This document shows, in pieces, positions 53,205 to 61,604 of a stretch of 64,000 nt of DNA. Below the pieces are notes generated by a model. The model saw nothing but the letters and a program-made list of their open reading frames with translations, was not told the DNA's origin and searched no databases. The DNA is from Georgenia wutianyii. Lineage in GTDB: Bacteria; Actinomycetota; Actinomycetes; Actinomycetales; Actinomycetaceae. The translations under genes and the position numbers were made by a program. The DNA lies in contig NZ_CP040899.1 of the NCBI RefSeq assembly GCF_006349365.1, positions 744,001 through 808,000 on the forward strand, given 5' to 3'. Within the stretch, counting starts at the first letter, position 1. Each line of letters starts with the position of its first letter.

Positions 53205-54539
53205 ATGTCACGCGCGACCACCGCACTGCTCACCGACCGCTACGAGCTGACGATGCTCGAGGCCTCCCTCCAGTCCGGTGCCGCGCACCGGCGTAGCGTC
53301 TTCGAGGTCTTCGCCCGCCGGCTCTCCGGCGGGCGCAGGTACGGCGTCGTCGCGGGCACCGGCCGGGTCCTCGACGCCATCGCCTCCTTCACCTTCTCCG
53401 GCGCGGAGATCGACTGGCTGCGCGAGATGGGCGTCGTCAGCGGCGAGACCCTCGACTACCTCGCCGGCTACCGCTTCTCCGGGGACGTCCTCGGCTACGG
53501 CGAGGGGGAGTGCTTCTTCCCCGGGTCCCCGATCCTCACCGTGCGCGGCACCTTCGCCGAGGCAGTCCTGCTCGAGACGGTCGTGCTCTCGGTGCTCAAC
53601 CACGACTCCGCCGTCGCGGCTGCGGCCTCGCGGATGACCACCGCCGCCCACGGCCGGCCCTGCCTGGAGATGGGGGCTCGCCGCACCCACGAGGAGGCCG
53701 CCGTCGCGGCTGCGCGCGCCGCCGTCGTCGGGGGGTTCGCCGGCACGAGCGTCCTCGAGGCGGGCCGCACCTACGGCATCCCGACGATCGGGACCGCCGC
53801 ACACTCCTTCACCCTCGTCCACGACGACGAGGAGGCCGCCTTCGACGCCCAGGTGCGGGCGATGGGGCCGGGCACGACGCTGCTCGTCGACACCTACGAC
53901 GTCGAGCGCGGTGTCGAGCGCGCGGTGGCCGCCGCCCGTCGCCACGGCGGGGAGCTCGGCGCGGTGCGCCTCGACTCCGGTGACCTCGTCGCCCAGGCGT
54001 TCACCGTGCGCCGCCAGCTCGACGAGCTCGGCGCGACGACGACGCGCATCACCGTGACCTCCGACCTCGACGAGTACGCCATCGCCGCCCTCGGCGCCGC
54101 GCCGGTGGACGCCTACGGGGTGGGCACCAAGCTCGTCACCGGCTCCGGGCTGCCGACCGCCGAGCTCGTCTACAAGCTCGTCGAGCGCGAGGGCGCCGAC
54201 GGACGGATGGTCGACGTCGCCAAGGCCTCGGCCTCCAAGGCGACCGTCGGCGGCTTCAAGGTCGCCGGGCGCGTCTTCTCCAACGGCGTGGCCCAGGAGG
54301 AGCTCGTCGTCGGGTGCGAGGACGAGGCCACCGGGGTGCGGGTGCTGGAGGAGCACGGGGCGCGCGGGCTGCAGCTCCCGCTCGTGCGACAGGGCGTCAT
54401 CGCCGACGAGCACCGTGGACCGGGTGCCGTCGCGGCCGCCGCCGAGCGGCACGTCGCCTCGCGGGCCGCGCTGCCCTACGAGGGCTGGCGGCTGAGCGAG
54501 GGTGAACCGGCGATCCCGACCCGCCACGTCATCGCCTGA
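53205..54539 (+). CDS. pncB: Nicotinate phosphoribosyltransferase
   Basis: 444 residues. ATG 53205 is 7 nt after TAGGTT (53192-53197), so I take it over an ATG-like codon three triplets earlier. LLTDRYELTMLEASLQSG, FEVFARRLSGGRRYGVVAG, ARRTHEEAAVAAARAAVVGGFAGTS, TIGTAAHSFTLVH (phospho-acceptor His), AVRLDSGDL and GVGTKLVTG. Makes nicotinate mononucleotide for NAD salvage. Starts the conserved actinobacterial run pncB-clpS-DUF2017-murI. Confidence 0.96.
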   Translation: MSRATTALLTDRYELTMLEASLQSGAAHRRSVFEVFARRLSGGRRYGVVAGTGRVLDAIASFTFSGAEIDWLREMGVVSGETLDYLAGYRFSGDVLGYGEGECFFPGSPILTVRGTFAEAVLLETVVLSVLNHDSAVAAAASRMTTAAHGRPCLEMGARRTHEEAAVAAARAAVVGGFAGTSVLEAGRTYGIPTIGTAAHSFTLVHDDEEAAFDAQVRAMGPGTTLLVDTYDVERGVERAVAAARRHGGELGAVRLDSGDLVAQAFTVRRQLDELGATTTRITVTSDLDEYAIAALGAAPVDAYGVGTKLVTGSGLPTAELVYKLVEREGADGRMVDVAKASASKATVGGFKVAGRVFSNGVAQEELVVGCEDEATGVRVLEEHGARGLQLPLVRQGVIADEHRGPGAVAAAAERHVASRAALPYEGWRLSEGEPAIPTRHVIA

Positions 54540-54662
54540 GGCCCCGAAAGTTCCAGGTCAGGCGCGAGTTTGCGGTTCAGCGTGCCCTGGTGAACAAGTT
54601 CTGCAACGCTTGACGCCAACAGGCCGGCGCCGAGTGGCGCCGGGAACGAAGGGAGTCCTCGT

Positions 54663-54821
54663 ATGTCTTTGTGGCTGATTCTGATCATCCTCGGTGTCGT
54701 CATGCTCATCATCGGTGTCGCGGTCGAGGCGGCCCAGATCCTCATCTGGATCGGTGTGGCGATTCTCGTGATCTCCGTGATCATGTCCCTCGTGGGACGA
54801 GGCAAGAAGACCAGGGTTTGA
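54663..54821 (+). CDS. Small hydrophobic two-helix membrane protein
   Basis: 52 residues from ATG 54663 with AAGGGAG upstream. MSLWLILIILGVVMLIIGVA and AAQILIWIGVAILVISVIMS form two membrane helices with a short VEAA turn; the tail GRGKKTRV is basic and cytoplasmic. Codons TCT, TTG, ATT and GTT are less G+C-rich than in neighbours. Similar tiny hydrophobic proteins occur widely in actinobacteria without known function. The leader has an 8-bp hairpin (54624-54643), and a strong terminator follows, so it is an independent transcript. Confidence 0.8.
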   Translation: MSLWLILIILGVVMLIIGVAVEAAQILIWIGVAILVISVIMSLVGRGKKTRV

Positions 54822-54850
54822 CCCGCGCCACACCACACGCGTGAGGACCT

Positions 54851-54890
54851 CGACGGGGCCCGGCAGGAACGTTCCTGCCGGGCCCCGTCG
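54851..54890 (+). terminator. 40-bp perfect palindrome terminator
   Basis: Arms 54851-54870 and 54871-54890 are exact reverse complements over 20 bp (centre GGAACGTTCC). Lies 29 nt after the small membrane-protein stop; longest perfect palindrome I see in the window. Confidence 0.88.
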
Positions 54891-54940
54891 TCCTGCCGGG
54901 CGCGGGCGGGGCGTCGGGCGGAGTGCATAGGGTGGGGCGC

Positions 54941-55255
54941 ATGGTGGCAGCGACGACGCCCGGACCCGTCACGGTGCCCGGGCAGACCGAGGAGCACGAG
55001 CAGGCGCTCGACCCCGCACGACCCTGGCGCACCGTGGTCTGGAACGACCCGGTCAACCTCATGAGCTACGTGACCTACGTGTTCCGCACGTACTTCGGCT
55101 ACCCCGAGCCCCGCGCCCGCGAGCTCATGCTCCAGGTCCACCACGACGGGCGCGCCGTCGTCGCCGAGGGCGCCCGGGAGAAGATGGAGGTCCACGTGCA
55201 GGCGATGCACTCCTACGGGCTGTGGGCCACCCTCGAGCCCGAGGGGGGCGCCTGA
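54941..55255 (+). CDS. clpS: ATP-dependent Clp protease adaptor ClpS
   Basis: 104 residues from ATG 54941, 7 nt after TAGGGT (54928-54933): leaderless. [20 protein letters not shown] (N-degron pocket with NDPVN), then [38 protein letters not shown]. Feeds N-end-rule substrates to ClpC/ClpA. A DUF2017 gene starts 1 nt after its stop. Confidence 0.95.
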   Translation: MVAATTPGPVTVPGQTEEHEQALDPARPWRTVVWNDPVNLMSYVTYVFRTYFGYPEPRARELMLQVHHDGRAVVAEGAREKMEVHVQAMHSYGLWATLEPEGGA

Positions 55256-55256
55256 G

Positions 55257-55856
55257 ATGCGCGCGTTCCTCGCCGTCCCCGGCGGGTGGGCCTGCGAGCT
55301 CGAGCCCGCCGAGCTGCGGATCATCAGCCGCATCGTCGCCGACACCGCCGAGCTCCTCGGCTCGCACATCGAGGAGGAGGACGACGCCGAGCACGCCTCC
55401 GAGGAGGACGCCGTCCTCGCCGCCCTCGACTGGGACCCTGCCGCCGGACAGCCGCCCCGCGACCCCGCGCTCGCGCGGCTGCTGCCCCCGGCGAGCCGGG
55501 AGGACGAGCAGCTCGCCGCGGAGCTGCGCAGGCTCACCGAGAGCTCGCTGCGGGCGACGAAGGTGGACCACCTGCGGGTGGTCCACGCCGGCCTGCGGAC
55601 GAGCTCCGGCGTCGTCGTCGTGCGCGCCGGGCAGGAGCGGGCCTGGCTCTCCGCCCTCACCGACCTGCGCCTCGTCCTCGCCGCACGCCTGGGCATCGAG
55701 ACCGACGAGGACGCCGAGCGCGTCTACGACCGTGCAGGCACCGAGGCGCCCACCACGCCGCGTGACGAGCTCGACGCCGCCCTCACGAGCCTGTACGCCG
55801 CCCTCACCTGGTGGCAGGAGTCACTGCTCGAGGCCATGTCGGGCGGGCCCCGATGA
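55257..55856 (+). CDS. DUF2017 domain-containing protein
   Basis: 199 residues from ATG 55257. Family positions [60 protein letters not shown] and [22 protein letters not shown]. Always follows clpS in actinobacteria, hinting at a proteolysis-linked role; not characterised. Confidence 0.92.
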   Translation: MRAFLAVPGGWACELEPAELRIISRIVADTAELLGSHIEEEDDAEHASEEDAVLAALDWDPAAGQPPRDPALARLLPPASREDEQLAAELRRLTESSLRATKVDHLRVVHAGLRTSSGVVVVRAGQERAWLSALTDLRLVLAARLGIETDEDAERVYDRAGTEAPTTPRDELDAALTSLYAALTWWQESLLEAMSGGPR

Positions 55857-55872
55857 GGTTAACGTCAGAAGC

Positions 55873-56697
55873 GTGAACGACGCGCCGATCGGTGTCTTCG
55901 ACTCAGGGGTGGGGGGCCTGACCGTTGCGCGCGCCATCCTGGACCAGCTGCCCCACGAGTCGATCCTCTACATCGGGGACACCGCACACACGCCCTACGG
56001 GCCCAAGCCCATCGCCGAGGTCCGCGCGCTGGCCATCGACGTCATGGACCGGCTCGTCCACTCCGGGGTCAAGGCCCTGGTCATCGCCTGCAACTCCGCC
56101 TCCGCCGCCGTCCTGCGCGACGCCCGTGAGCGCTACACCGTCGGGGCCGGGGTGCCGGTCGTCGAGGTGATCCAGCCGGCCGTGCGCCGCGCGGTGGCTG
56201 CCACCCGCTCCGGGAAGGTCGGCGTCATCGGCACCCGGGCGACGATCAGCTCCGGCGCCTACCGCGACGCCTTCGCCGCCGCGCCCCACCTCGAGCTCAC
56301 CATGTCCGCAGCCCCCCGCTTCGTCGAGTTCGTCGAGCGGGGCGTCACCTCCGGCCCCGAGGTGCTCGCCGCCGCCCGGGAGTACCTCGAGCCCGTCCGC
56401 GCCGCAGGCGTGGACACCCTGGTTCTCGGCTGCACCCACTACCCGCTGCTCACCGGCGTCATCTCCTACGTCATGGGCGAGGAGGTCACTCTCGTGTCGA
56501 GCGCGGAGGAGACGGCCAAGGACACCTACCGGATGCTGGTCGCGCACGACCTCGAGCGTGACATCGCGGCCCCGCCGCCGCAGCACCGCTTCCTCGCCAC
56601 CGGCGACGGCGAGAGCTTCACCCGGCTCGCCCACCGCTTCCTCGGCCCGGAGGTCGGCCGGGTTGACCGCGACACCGAGCTGGAGGTCACCGCGTGA
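55873..56697 (+). CDS. murI: Glutamate racemase
   Basis: 274 residues from GTG 55873, 7 nt after TAACGT (55860-55865): leaderless. [31 protein letters not shown], catalytic C73 in VIACNSASA and C187 in LGCTHYPLL. Makes D-glutamate for peptidoglycan. The stop overlaps the next gene (GTGA). Confidence 0.97.
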   Translation: MNDAPIGVFDSGVGGLTVARAILDQLPHESILYIGDTAHTPYGPKPIAEVRALAIDVMDRLVHSGVKALVIACNSASAAVLRDARERYTVGAGVPVVEVIQPAVRRAVAATRSGKVGVIGTRATISSGAYRDAFAAAPHLELTMSAAPRFVEFVERGVTSGPEVLAAAREYLEPVRAAGVDTLVLGCTHYPLLTGVISYVMGEEVTLVSSAEETAKDTYRMLVAHDLERDIAAPPPQHRFLATGDGESFTRLAHRFLGPEVGRVDRDTELEVTA

Positions 56698-57488
56698 GGC
56701 TGACGATCGTGGGCTGCGCCGGCTCGATGTCCAGCCCGGACTCCGCCTCCTCGTGCTACCTGGTGCAGGCCGACGGCCCCGACGGCGCCGGTGGCACCCG
56801 CACGTGGAGCATCCTCCTCGACCTCGGGTCCGGCGCCTTCGGCTCGCTCCTGCGCCACCTCGACCCCGCCGAGCTCGATGCCGTCGTGCTCAGCCACCTG
56901 CACGCCGACCACGTCGTGGACATCACCGGCCTGGACGTCTACCGGCGCTACAACCCGGCCGGGGCCCTCGGCCCGGTGCTGGTGCTCGGCCCGCCCGGCA
57001 CCGACGCCCGCGTCGCCGGCCTGACGATGGAGGAGGACCTCTCCGCCCTCGACTCCGCCTTCACCTTCGCCGAGCACGTGCCCGGCCAGGTCGTGGAGGT
57101 CGGGCCGCTGCGGGTCGAGGCCTTCCCGGTCGAGCACCCGGTGCCCGCGTTCGCGCTGCGGGTCACCGGGCCGTCGCAGGACGGCACCCGCGACGTCGTG
57201 CTCACCTACTCCGGCGACACGGACGCCTGCGACGCGCTCGTGGAGGCTGCGCGCGACGCGGACCTGTTCCTCTGCGAGTCCGCCTTCCAGGAGGACCGGG
57301 ACACCGTGCGAGGCATCCACCTCACCGGCCTGCGGGCGGGCACGATCGCCACCGCCGCCGGTGCCCGATGTGTCGTGCTCACCCACCTGCCGCCGTGGAA
57401 CGACCCCGCGGTCGTGCACGCCGAGGCCACCGCCACCTACGCCGGCCCCCTCGAGCTCGCCACCCCGAACGCCACCTGGTCCCTCTGA
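56694..57488 (+). CDS. MBL-fold phosphodiesterase (Rv1339-type)
   Basis: 264 residues from GTG 56694. [22 protein letters not shown], metal site [35 protein letters not shown] and [10 protein letters not shown]. Orthologous by position and sequence to mycobacterial Rv1339 after murI, a cyclic-nucleotide-degrading phosphodiesterase. In many relatives rph and rdgB follow; here an 18-bp repeat array and an epimerase do. Confidence 0.9.
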   Translation: MRLTIVGCAGSMSSPDSASSCYLVQADGPDGAGGTRTWSILLDLGSGAFGSLLRHLDPAELDAVVLSHLHADHVVDITGLDVYRRYNPAGALGPVLVLGPPGTDARVAGLTMEEDLSALDSAFTFAEHVPGQVVEVGPLRVEAFPVEHPVPAFALRVTGPSQDGTRDVVLTYSGDTDACDALVEAARDADLFLCESAFQEDRDTVRGIHLTGLRAGTIATAAGARCVVLTHLPPWNDPAVVHAEATATYAGPLELATPNATWSL

Positions 57489-57506
57489 CCCCCTCTCTCT
57501 CCCCCC

Positions 57507-57596
57507 GCGAGAGCCGACTTCCGCGCGAGAGCGGAGTTCCGCGCGAGAGCCGACTTCCGCGCGAGAGCGGAGTTCCGCGCGAGAGCCGACTTCCGC
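57507..57596 (+). repeat. Tandem array of five 18-bp repeats with alternating variants
   Basis: Units at 57507, 57525, 57543, 57561 and 57579. Units 1, 3 and 5 are GCGAGAGCCGACTTCCGC; units 2 and 4 are GCGAGAGCGGAGTTCCGC, so the effective period is 36 bp. Starts 18 nt after the MBL gene stop. Confidence 0.95.
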
Positions 57597-57642
57597 TGCT
57601 GGTCCGGGCGTCAGTAGCCGGTCGACGGTGTTCGATGGGCGC

Positions 57643-58611
57643 GTGAGACGCGTCCTGGTCCTCGGTGGCACCGCCTGGCTCGGCCGGGAGGTCGCTCGCG
57701 TCGCCCTCGCCGCGGGAGCCGAGGTCGTCTGTCTGGCACGCGGCGTGTCGGGCACCGTCCCCGACGGCGCGCGACTCGTCGTCGCGGACCGCACCCGACC
57801 GGGCGCGTACGCGGACCTCGACGGCGAGTGGGACGACGTCGTCGAGCTCGCCTACGAGCCGGAGCCGGTCGAGTCGGCGCTCGCCGCCCTCGCCGGCCGG
57901 GCGCGCCACTGGACGCTCGTCTCGAGCGTCTCCGTCTACCGCGACAACGACGCGCCGGGCGCGGACGAGGGCGCCGCCGTCGTCGACCCGGTCGACCTCA
58001 CGGACTACGCCCAGGCCAAGGTGGCCGCCGAGCGCGCCACCGCCGCTGCTCTCGGGGAGCGGCTCCACGTCGTGCGCCCCGGCCTCATCGTCGGCCCGGG
58101 CGACCCCAGCGACCGCTTCGGCTACTGGCCCGCGCGCCTGCTGCGCGGTGGCCAGGTGCTCACCCCGACCCTCGCGGGACGGCACGTCCAGGTCATCGAC
58201 GTCGCCGACCTCGCGGCGTGGATCGTCACGGCCGGGCTGCGCGGCGCGGGCGGCGTCGTCGACGCCGTCGGCCACAGCCACCCGCTCACCGACGTACTCG
58301 CCGAGATCGCCGCGGCCGCCGGCGTCGACGGCGTCCGTGTCCCTGCCGAGGACGAGTGGCTCCTCGCCCGCGGCGTCCGCCACTGGGCCGGCCCACGGTC
58401 ACTGCCGCTGTGGCTGCCGCCGGACATGGGCGGGATGATGCAGCGCAGCAACGCCGCCTACCTCGCCGCCGGCGGCAGCGTCCGTCCGCTCGCGGACACC
58501 ATCGCGCGCGTGCTCGACGACGAACGCGAGCGGGGCCTCGACCGCCCGCGCCGCTCCGGGCTGACGGCGGAGGAGGAACACAGCCTGCTGGCGGATCTCG
58601 CCACGCCCTGA
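57643..58611 (+). CDS. NAD-dependent epimerase/reductase-like protein
   Basis: 322 residues from GTG 57643 (in-frame GTG also at 57628). Rossmann RRVLVLGGTAWLGREVARVAL, then VELAYEPEPVESALAAL, WTLVSSVSVYRD, active-site-like DYAQAKVAAERA (Y-x3-K) and VVRPGLIVGPGDPSDRFGYW. An extended SDR related to isoflavone-reductase/epimerase types; substrate unknown. It is bracketed by 18-bp repeat arrays in opposite orientation and stands where rph/rdgB often occur. Confidence 0.87.
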   Translation: MRRVLVLGGTAWLGREVARVALAAGAEVVCLARGVSGTVPDGARLVVADRTRPGAYADLDGEWDDVVELAYEPEPVESALAALAGRARHWTLVSSVSVYRDNDAPGADEGAAVVDPVDLTDYAQAKVAAERATAAALGERLHVVRPGLIVGPGDPSDRFGYWPARLLRGGQVLTPTLAGRHVQVIDVADLAAWIVTAGLRGAGGVVDAVGHSHPLTDVLAEIAAAAGVDGVRVPAEDEWLLARGVRHWAGPRSLPLWLPPDMGGMMQRSNAAYLAAGGSVRPLADTIARVLDDERERGLDRPRRSGLTAEEEHSLLADLATP

Positions 58612-58615
58612 CCGT

Positions 58616-58669
58616 GCGGAAGTCGACTGTCGCGCGGAAGTCGGCTGTCGTTCGGAAGTCGGCTGTCGC
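58616..58669 (-). repeat. Tandem array of three 18-bp repeats, inverted orientation
   Basis: Units at 58616, 58634 and 58652 read GCGGAAGTCGRCTGTCGC on the plus strand. Starts 4 nt after the epimerase stop. Confidence 0.92.
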
Positions 58670-58747
58670 GGGGGTGGGGCGCGACGCGCCGTGGACAGGG
58701 GATGGACGTGACGGCGGCCGGGGGTGGCGGGTCGTTAACCTGACCCC

Positions 58748-61417
58748 ATGATTCAAAGCTCTTCCCCGGACGAAGCACGCAGCAGCGCCCGACTCGACAT
58801 GCCCGAGGCGCTGCGCGCGGACGTGCGCCTGCTCGGCGCCCTCCTCGGTCGCGTGCTGCGCGAGGACGGCGGGGAGGATCTCCTCTCCGACGTCGAGCGG
58901 TTGCGCGAGCTGGCGATCGGCGCCGTCGTCGACACCGACGGCGACGGCCTGCTGGCCGAGGCGCAGGCCCTCATCGACTCCTTCACCGTGGAGCGCGCCG
59001 AGCAGGTGGCCCGCGCGTTCACCTGCTACTTCCACCTCGTCAACCTCGCCGAGGAGTACCACCGGGTGCGCGCGCTGCGCGGCCGCGAGGAGGCTCAGCC
59101 GCGGTCTGACGCGCTCGCCGGCGCCTACGCCCAGCTCGCCGCCGAGACCTCCGAGGAGGAGGCCGCCCGCCGGCTGCGCGAGCTGGAGTTCCACCCCGTC
59201 CTCACCGCGCACCCCACCGAGGCCCGCCGCCGCGCCGTCTCCGGCTCAATCCGCCGGATCTCCGACCTCGTCGCCGAGGCGGACGACCCGCGCCTGGGCG
59301 CCAACGCCCGCCAGCGCATCGAGCGCCGGCTGCTCGCGGAGATCGACACGATGTGGCGCACGGCCCACCTGCGCGAGTCCAAGCCCTCGCCGGTCGACGA
59401 GGTCTTCACCGCGATGTCGGTCTTCGAGCAGACCCTCTTCGAGGTGCTCCCTCAGGTCTACCGCCAGACCGACGACTGGCTCCTCGGCGACGAGCGCGGC
59501 TACGCAGCCCCGCGCGCCACGCCCTTCGTCCGGCTCGGCAGCTGGATCGGTGCCGACCGCGACGGCAACCCGAACGTCACCGCCAAGGTCACCCGGCAGG
59601 CGGCGGCCATCGCGGCCGAGCACGTCCTCACCGCCCTCGAGCGGGAGACCGCCCGGATCGGGCTGGCGATGACGCTCGACGAGGCCGGCACCCCGCCGTC
59701 CGAGGAGCTCCGCGCGCTGTGGAACTCCCAGCGCCAGCTCTCCGAGGAGGTCACCGCCCAGGTGGCGGCCCGCTCCCCGCGTGAGCCGCACCGCCGGGTC
59801 ATGCTCGTCGCGGCCGCGCGCCTCGCCGCCACCCGCGAGCGGGACGCCGACCTCGCCTACACCGGCCCGGAGGAGTACCTCTCGGACCTGCGCGTCGTCC
59901 AGGACTCCCTGCGCCGGGCCGGTGCCTTCCGCAAGGCCCACGGGGACCTGCAGAACCTCATCTGGCAGGCGGAGTCCTTCGGGTTCCACCTCACCGAGCT
60001 CGAGGTCCGCCAGCACTCCAAGGTGCACGCGCAGACGCTCGCGTGGCTCGAGGACCCGACGTCGGTGCCCGAGCCGGCCGTCGACCCCGAGGAGGTCCTC
60101 GAGACCTTCCGGTCGATCGCCGCGATCCAGCGCCGGCACGGGATCGACGCCTGCCGCCGGTACACGGTCTCCTTCACCCGCAGCAGCGAGGACCTCGCCG
60201 CCGTGTACCGCCTCGCCGAGCACGCGCTCGGCTCGCCGGAGGCCGCGCCGGTGCTCGACGTCGTGCCCCTGTTCGAGACCTTCGACGACCTCCAGGCCGC
60301 GCCGCGGATCCTGGAGGAGATGCTCGAGCTGCCGCAGGTGCAGGCGCGCCTCGCGCAGACCGGACGCCGCATCGAGGTCATGCTCGGCTACTCCGACTCC
60401 GCCAAGGACGTCGGGCCCGTGTCGGCGAACCTCGCGCTGTACGTCGCGCAGGAGGAGATCGCGGCCTGGGCGCAGCGCAACGACATCCACCTCACGCTCT
60501 TCCACGGCAAGGGCGGCGCCCTCGGCCGCGGCGGTGGCCCCGCGAACCGGGCGATCCTCGCGCAGCCGCCGCACTCGGTGGACGGCCGGTTCAAGCTCAC
60601 CGAGCAGGGCGAGGTCATCACCGCCCGCTACGGCGACCGCGCGATCGCGGCCCGGCACATCGACCAGGTCGCCGCGGCCACCTTGCTCGCCGGCGCCCCG
60701 TCGACGGAGAAGCGCAACGCCGCGGCCGCCGAGCGTTTCGCCGGCCTCGCCGCGACGATGGACGAGGTCTCCCGCGCCCGCTTCTACGAGCTCATCCACG
60801 CCGAGGGCTTCGCCCCCTGGTTCGCCCAGGTGACCCCGCAGGAGGAGGTCGGCATGCTGCCGCTGGGCTCGCGTCCCGCGCGTCGCGGCCTGTCGGTGGA
60901 GTCCCTCGAGGACCTGCGCGCCATCCCGTGGGTGTTCGCGTGGACCCAGGCGCGGATCAACCTCACCGGCTGGTTCGGCCTCGGCTCCGCCCTCGAGGCG
61001 GTCGGGGACCTCGAGGCGCTGCAGACCGCCTACCGCGAGTGGCCGCTGTTCAACACGCTCATCGACAACGTCGAGATGTCGCTGGCGAAGACCGACCGAC
61101 GGATCGCGCGCCAGTACCTCGCGCTGTCGGACCGGGAGGACCTCTCCCAGCTCGTCCTGGACGAGCTCGACCTCACCACCGACTGGGTGCTGCGCATCAC
61201 CGGCCACTCCTACCCCCTCGAGGGGCGCCGGGTGCTCGGCCGGGCGGTCCAGCTGCGCAACCCCTACGTCGACGCGCTGTCGCTGCTGCAGCTGCGGGCG
61301 CTGCGTGCGCTGCGTACCGACGCCGACGTGCGGCCCGACGCGGAGCTCGCCGAGATCCGGCGCCTGCTCCTCCTCACCGTCAACGGCATCGCCGCGGGCC
61401 TGCAGAACACCGGCTGA
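58748..61417 (+). CDS. ppc: Phosphoenolpyruvate carboxylase
   Basis: 889 residues from ATG 58748, 6 nt after TAACCT (58736-58741): leaderless. Catalytic H155 in VLTAHPTEARRR, GSWIGADRDGNPNVTAKV, SDSAKDVGP, TLFHGKGGALGRGGGP and the C-terminal QLRNPYVDALSLLQLRALRALR through VNGIAAGLQNTG, the conserved terminal peptide. Anaplerotic carboxylation of PEP to oxaloacetate. Confidence 0.97.
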   Translation: MIQSSSPDEARSSARLDMPEALRADVRLLGALLGRVLREDGGEDLLSDVERLRELAIGAVVDTDGDGLLAEAQALIDSFTVERAEQVARAFTCYFHLVNLAEEYHRVRALRGREEAQPRSDALAGAYAQLAAETSEEEAARRLRELEFHPVLTAHPTEARRRAVSGSIRRISDLVAEADDPRLGANARQRIERRLLAEIDTMWRTAHLRESKPSPVDEVFTAMSVFEQTLFEVLPQVYRQTDDWLLGDERGYAAPRATPFVRLGSWIGADRDGNPNVTAKVTRQAAAIAAEHVLTALERETARIGLAMTLDEAGTPPSEELRALWNSQRQLSEEVTAQVAARSPREPHRRVMLVAAARLAATRERDADLAYTGPEEYLSDLRVVQDSLRRAGAFRKAHGDLQNLIWQAESFGFHLTELEVRQHSKVHAQTLAWLEDPTSVPEPAVDPEEVLETFRSIAAIQRRHGIDACRRYTVSFTRSSEDLAAVYRLAEHALGSPEAAPVLDVVPLFETFDDLQAAPRILEEMLELPQVQARLAQTGRRIEVMLGYSDSAKDVGPVSANLALYVAQEEIAAWAQRNDIHLTLFHGKGGALGRGGGPANRAILAQPPHSVDGRFKLTEQGEVITARYGDRAIAARHIDQVAAATLLAGAPSTEKRNAAAAERFAGLAATMDEVSRARFYELIHAEGFAPWFAQVTPQEEVGMLPLGSRPARRGLSVESLEDLRAIPWVFAWTQARINLTGWFGLGSALEAVGDLEALQTAYREWPLFNTLIDNVEMSLAKTDRRIARQYLALSDREDLSQLVLDELDLTTDWVLRITGHSYPLEGRRVLGRAVQLRNPYVDALSLLQLRALRALRTDADVRPDAELAEIRRLLLLTVNGIAAGLQNTG

Positions 61418-61604
61418 CGCCTCACGGTCCGCGCATGGGCGGGGTCCTCCCTCCGGGGGCGGCCCCGCTCTCGGCGTTCCGGGCGCGCGTCGAACCTGCC
61501 ACCAAGTCGGCGACACGCGGGCGACACGCTGTGCCGGGCGCCCCGGGAAGGGCTTGCCACGGCACTTCGTGGCAGGTTCCGAGCGGCACCGGGCCGGCCG
61601 CGCG
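61418..61604. other. Structured convergent region between ppc and the ABC transporter
   Basis: 187 bp. GAACCTGCCAC (61492-61502) is mirrored by GTGGCAGGTTC (61569-61579); the second arm also belongs to a closer hairpin TGCCACG-GCACTT-CGTGGCA (61555-61574). GGCGACACGC occurs twice in 21 bp near 61509. A GCGGGG/CCCCGC hairpin near 61439-61468 may terminate ppc. Confidence 0.6.
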
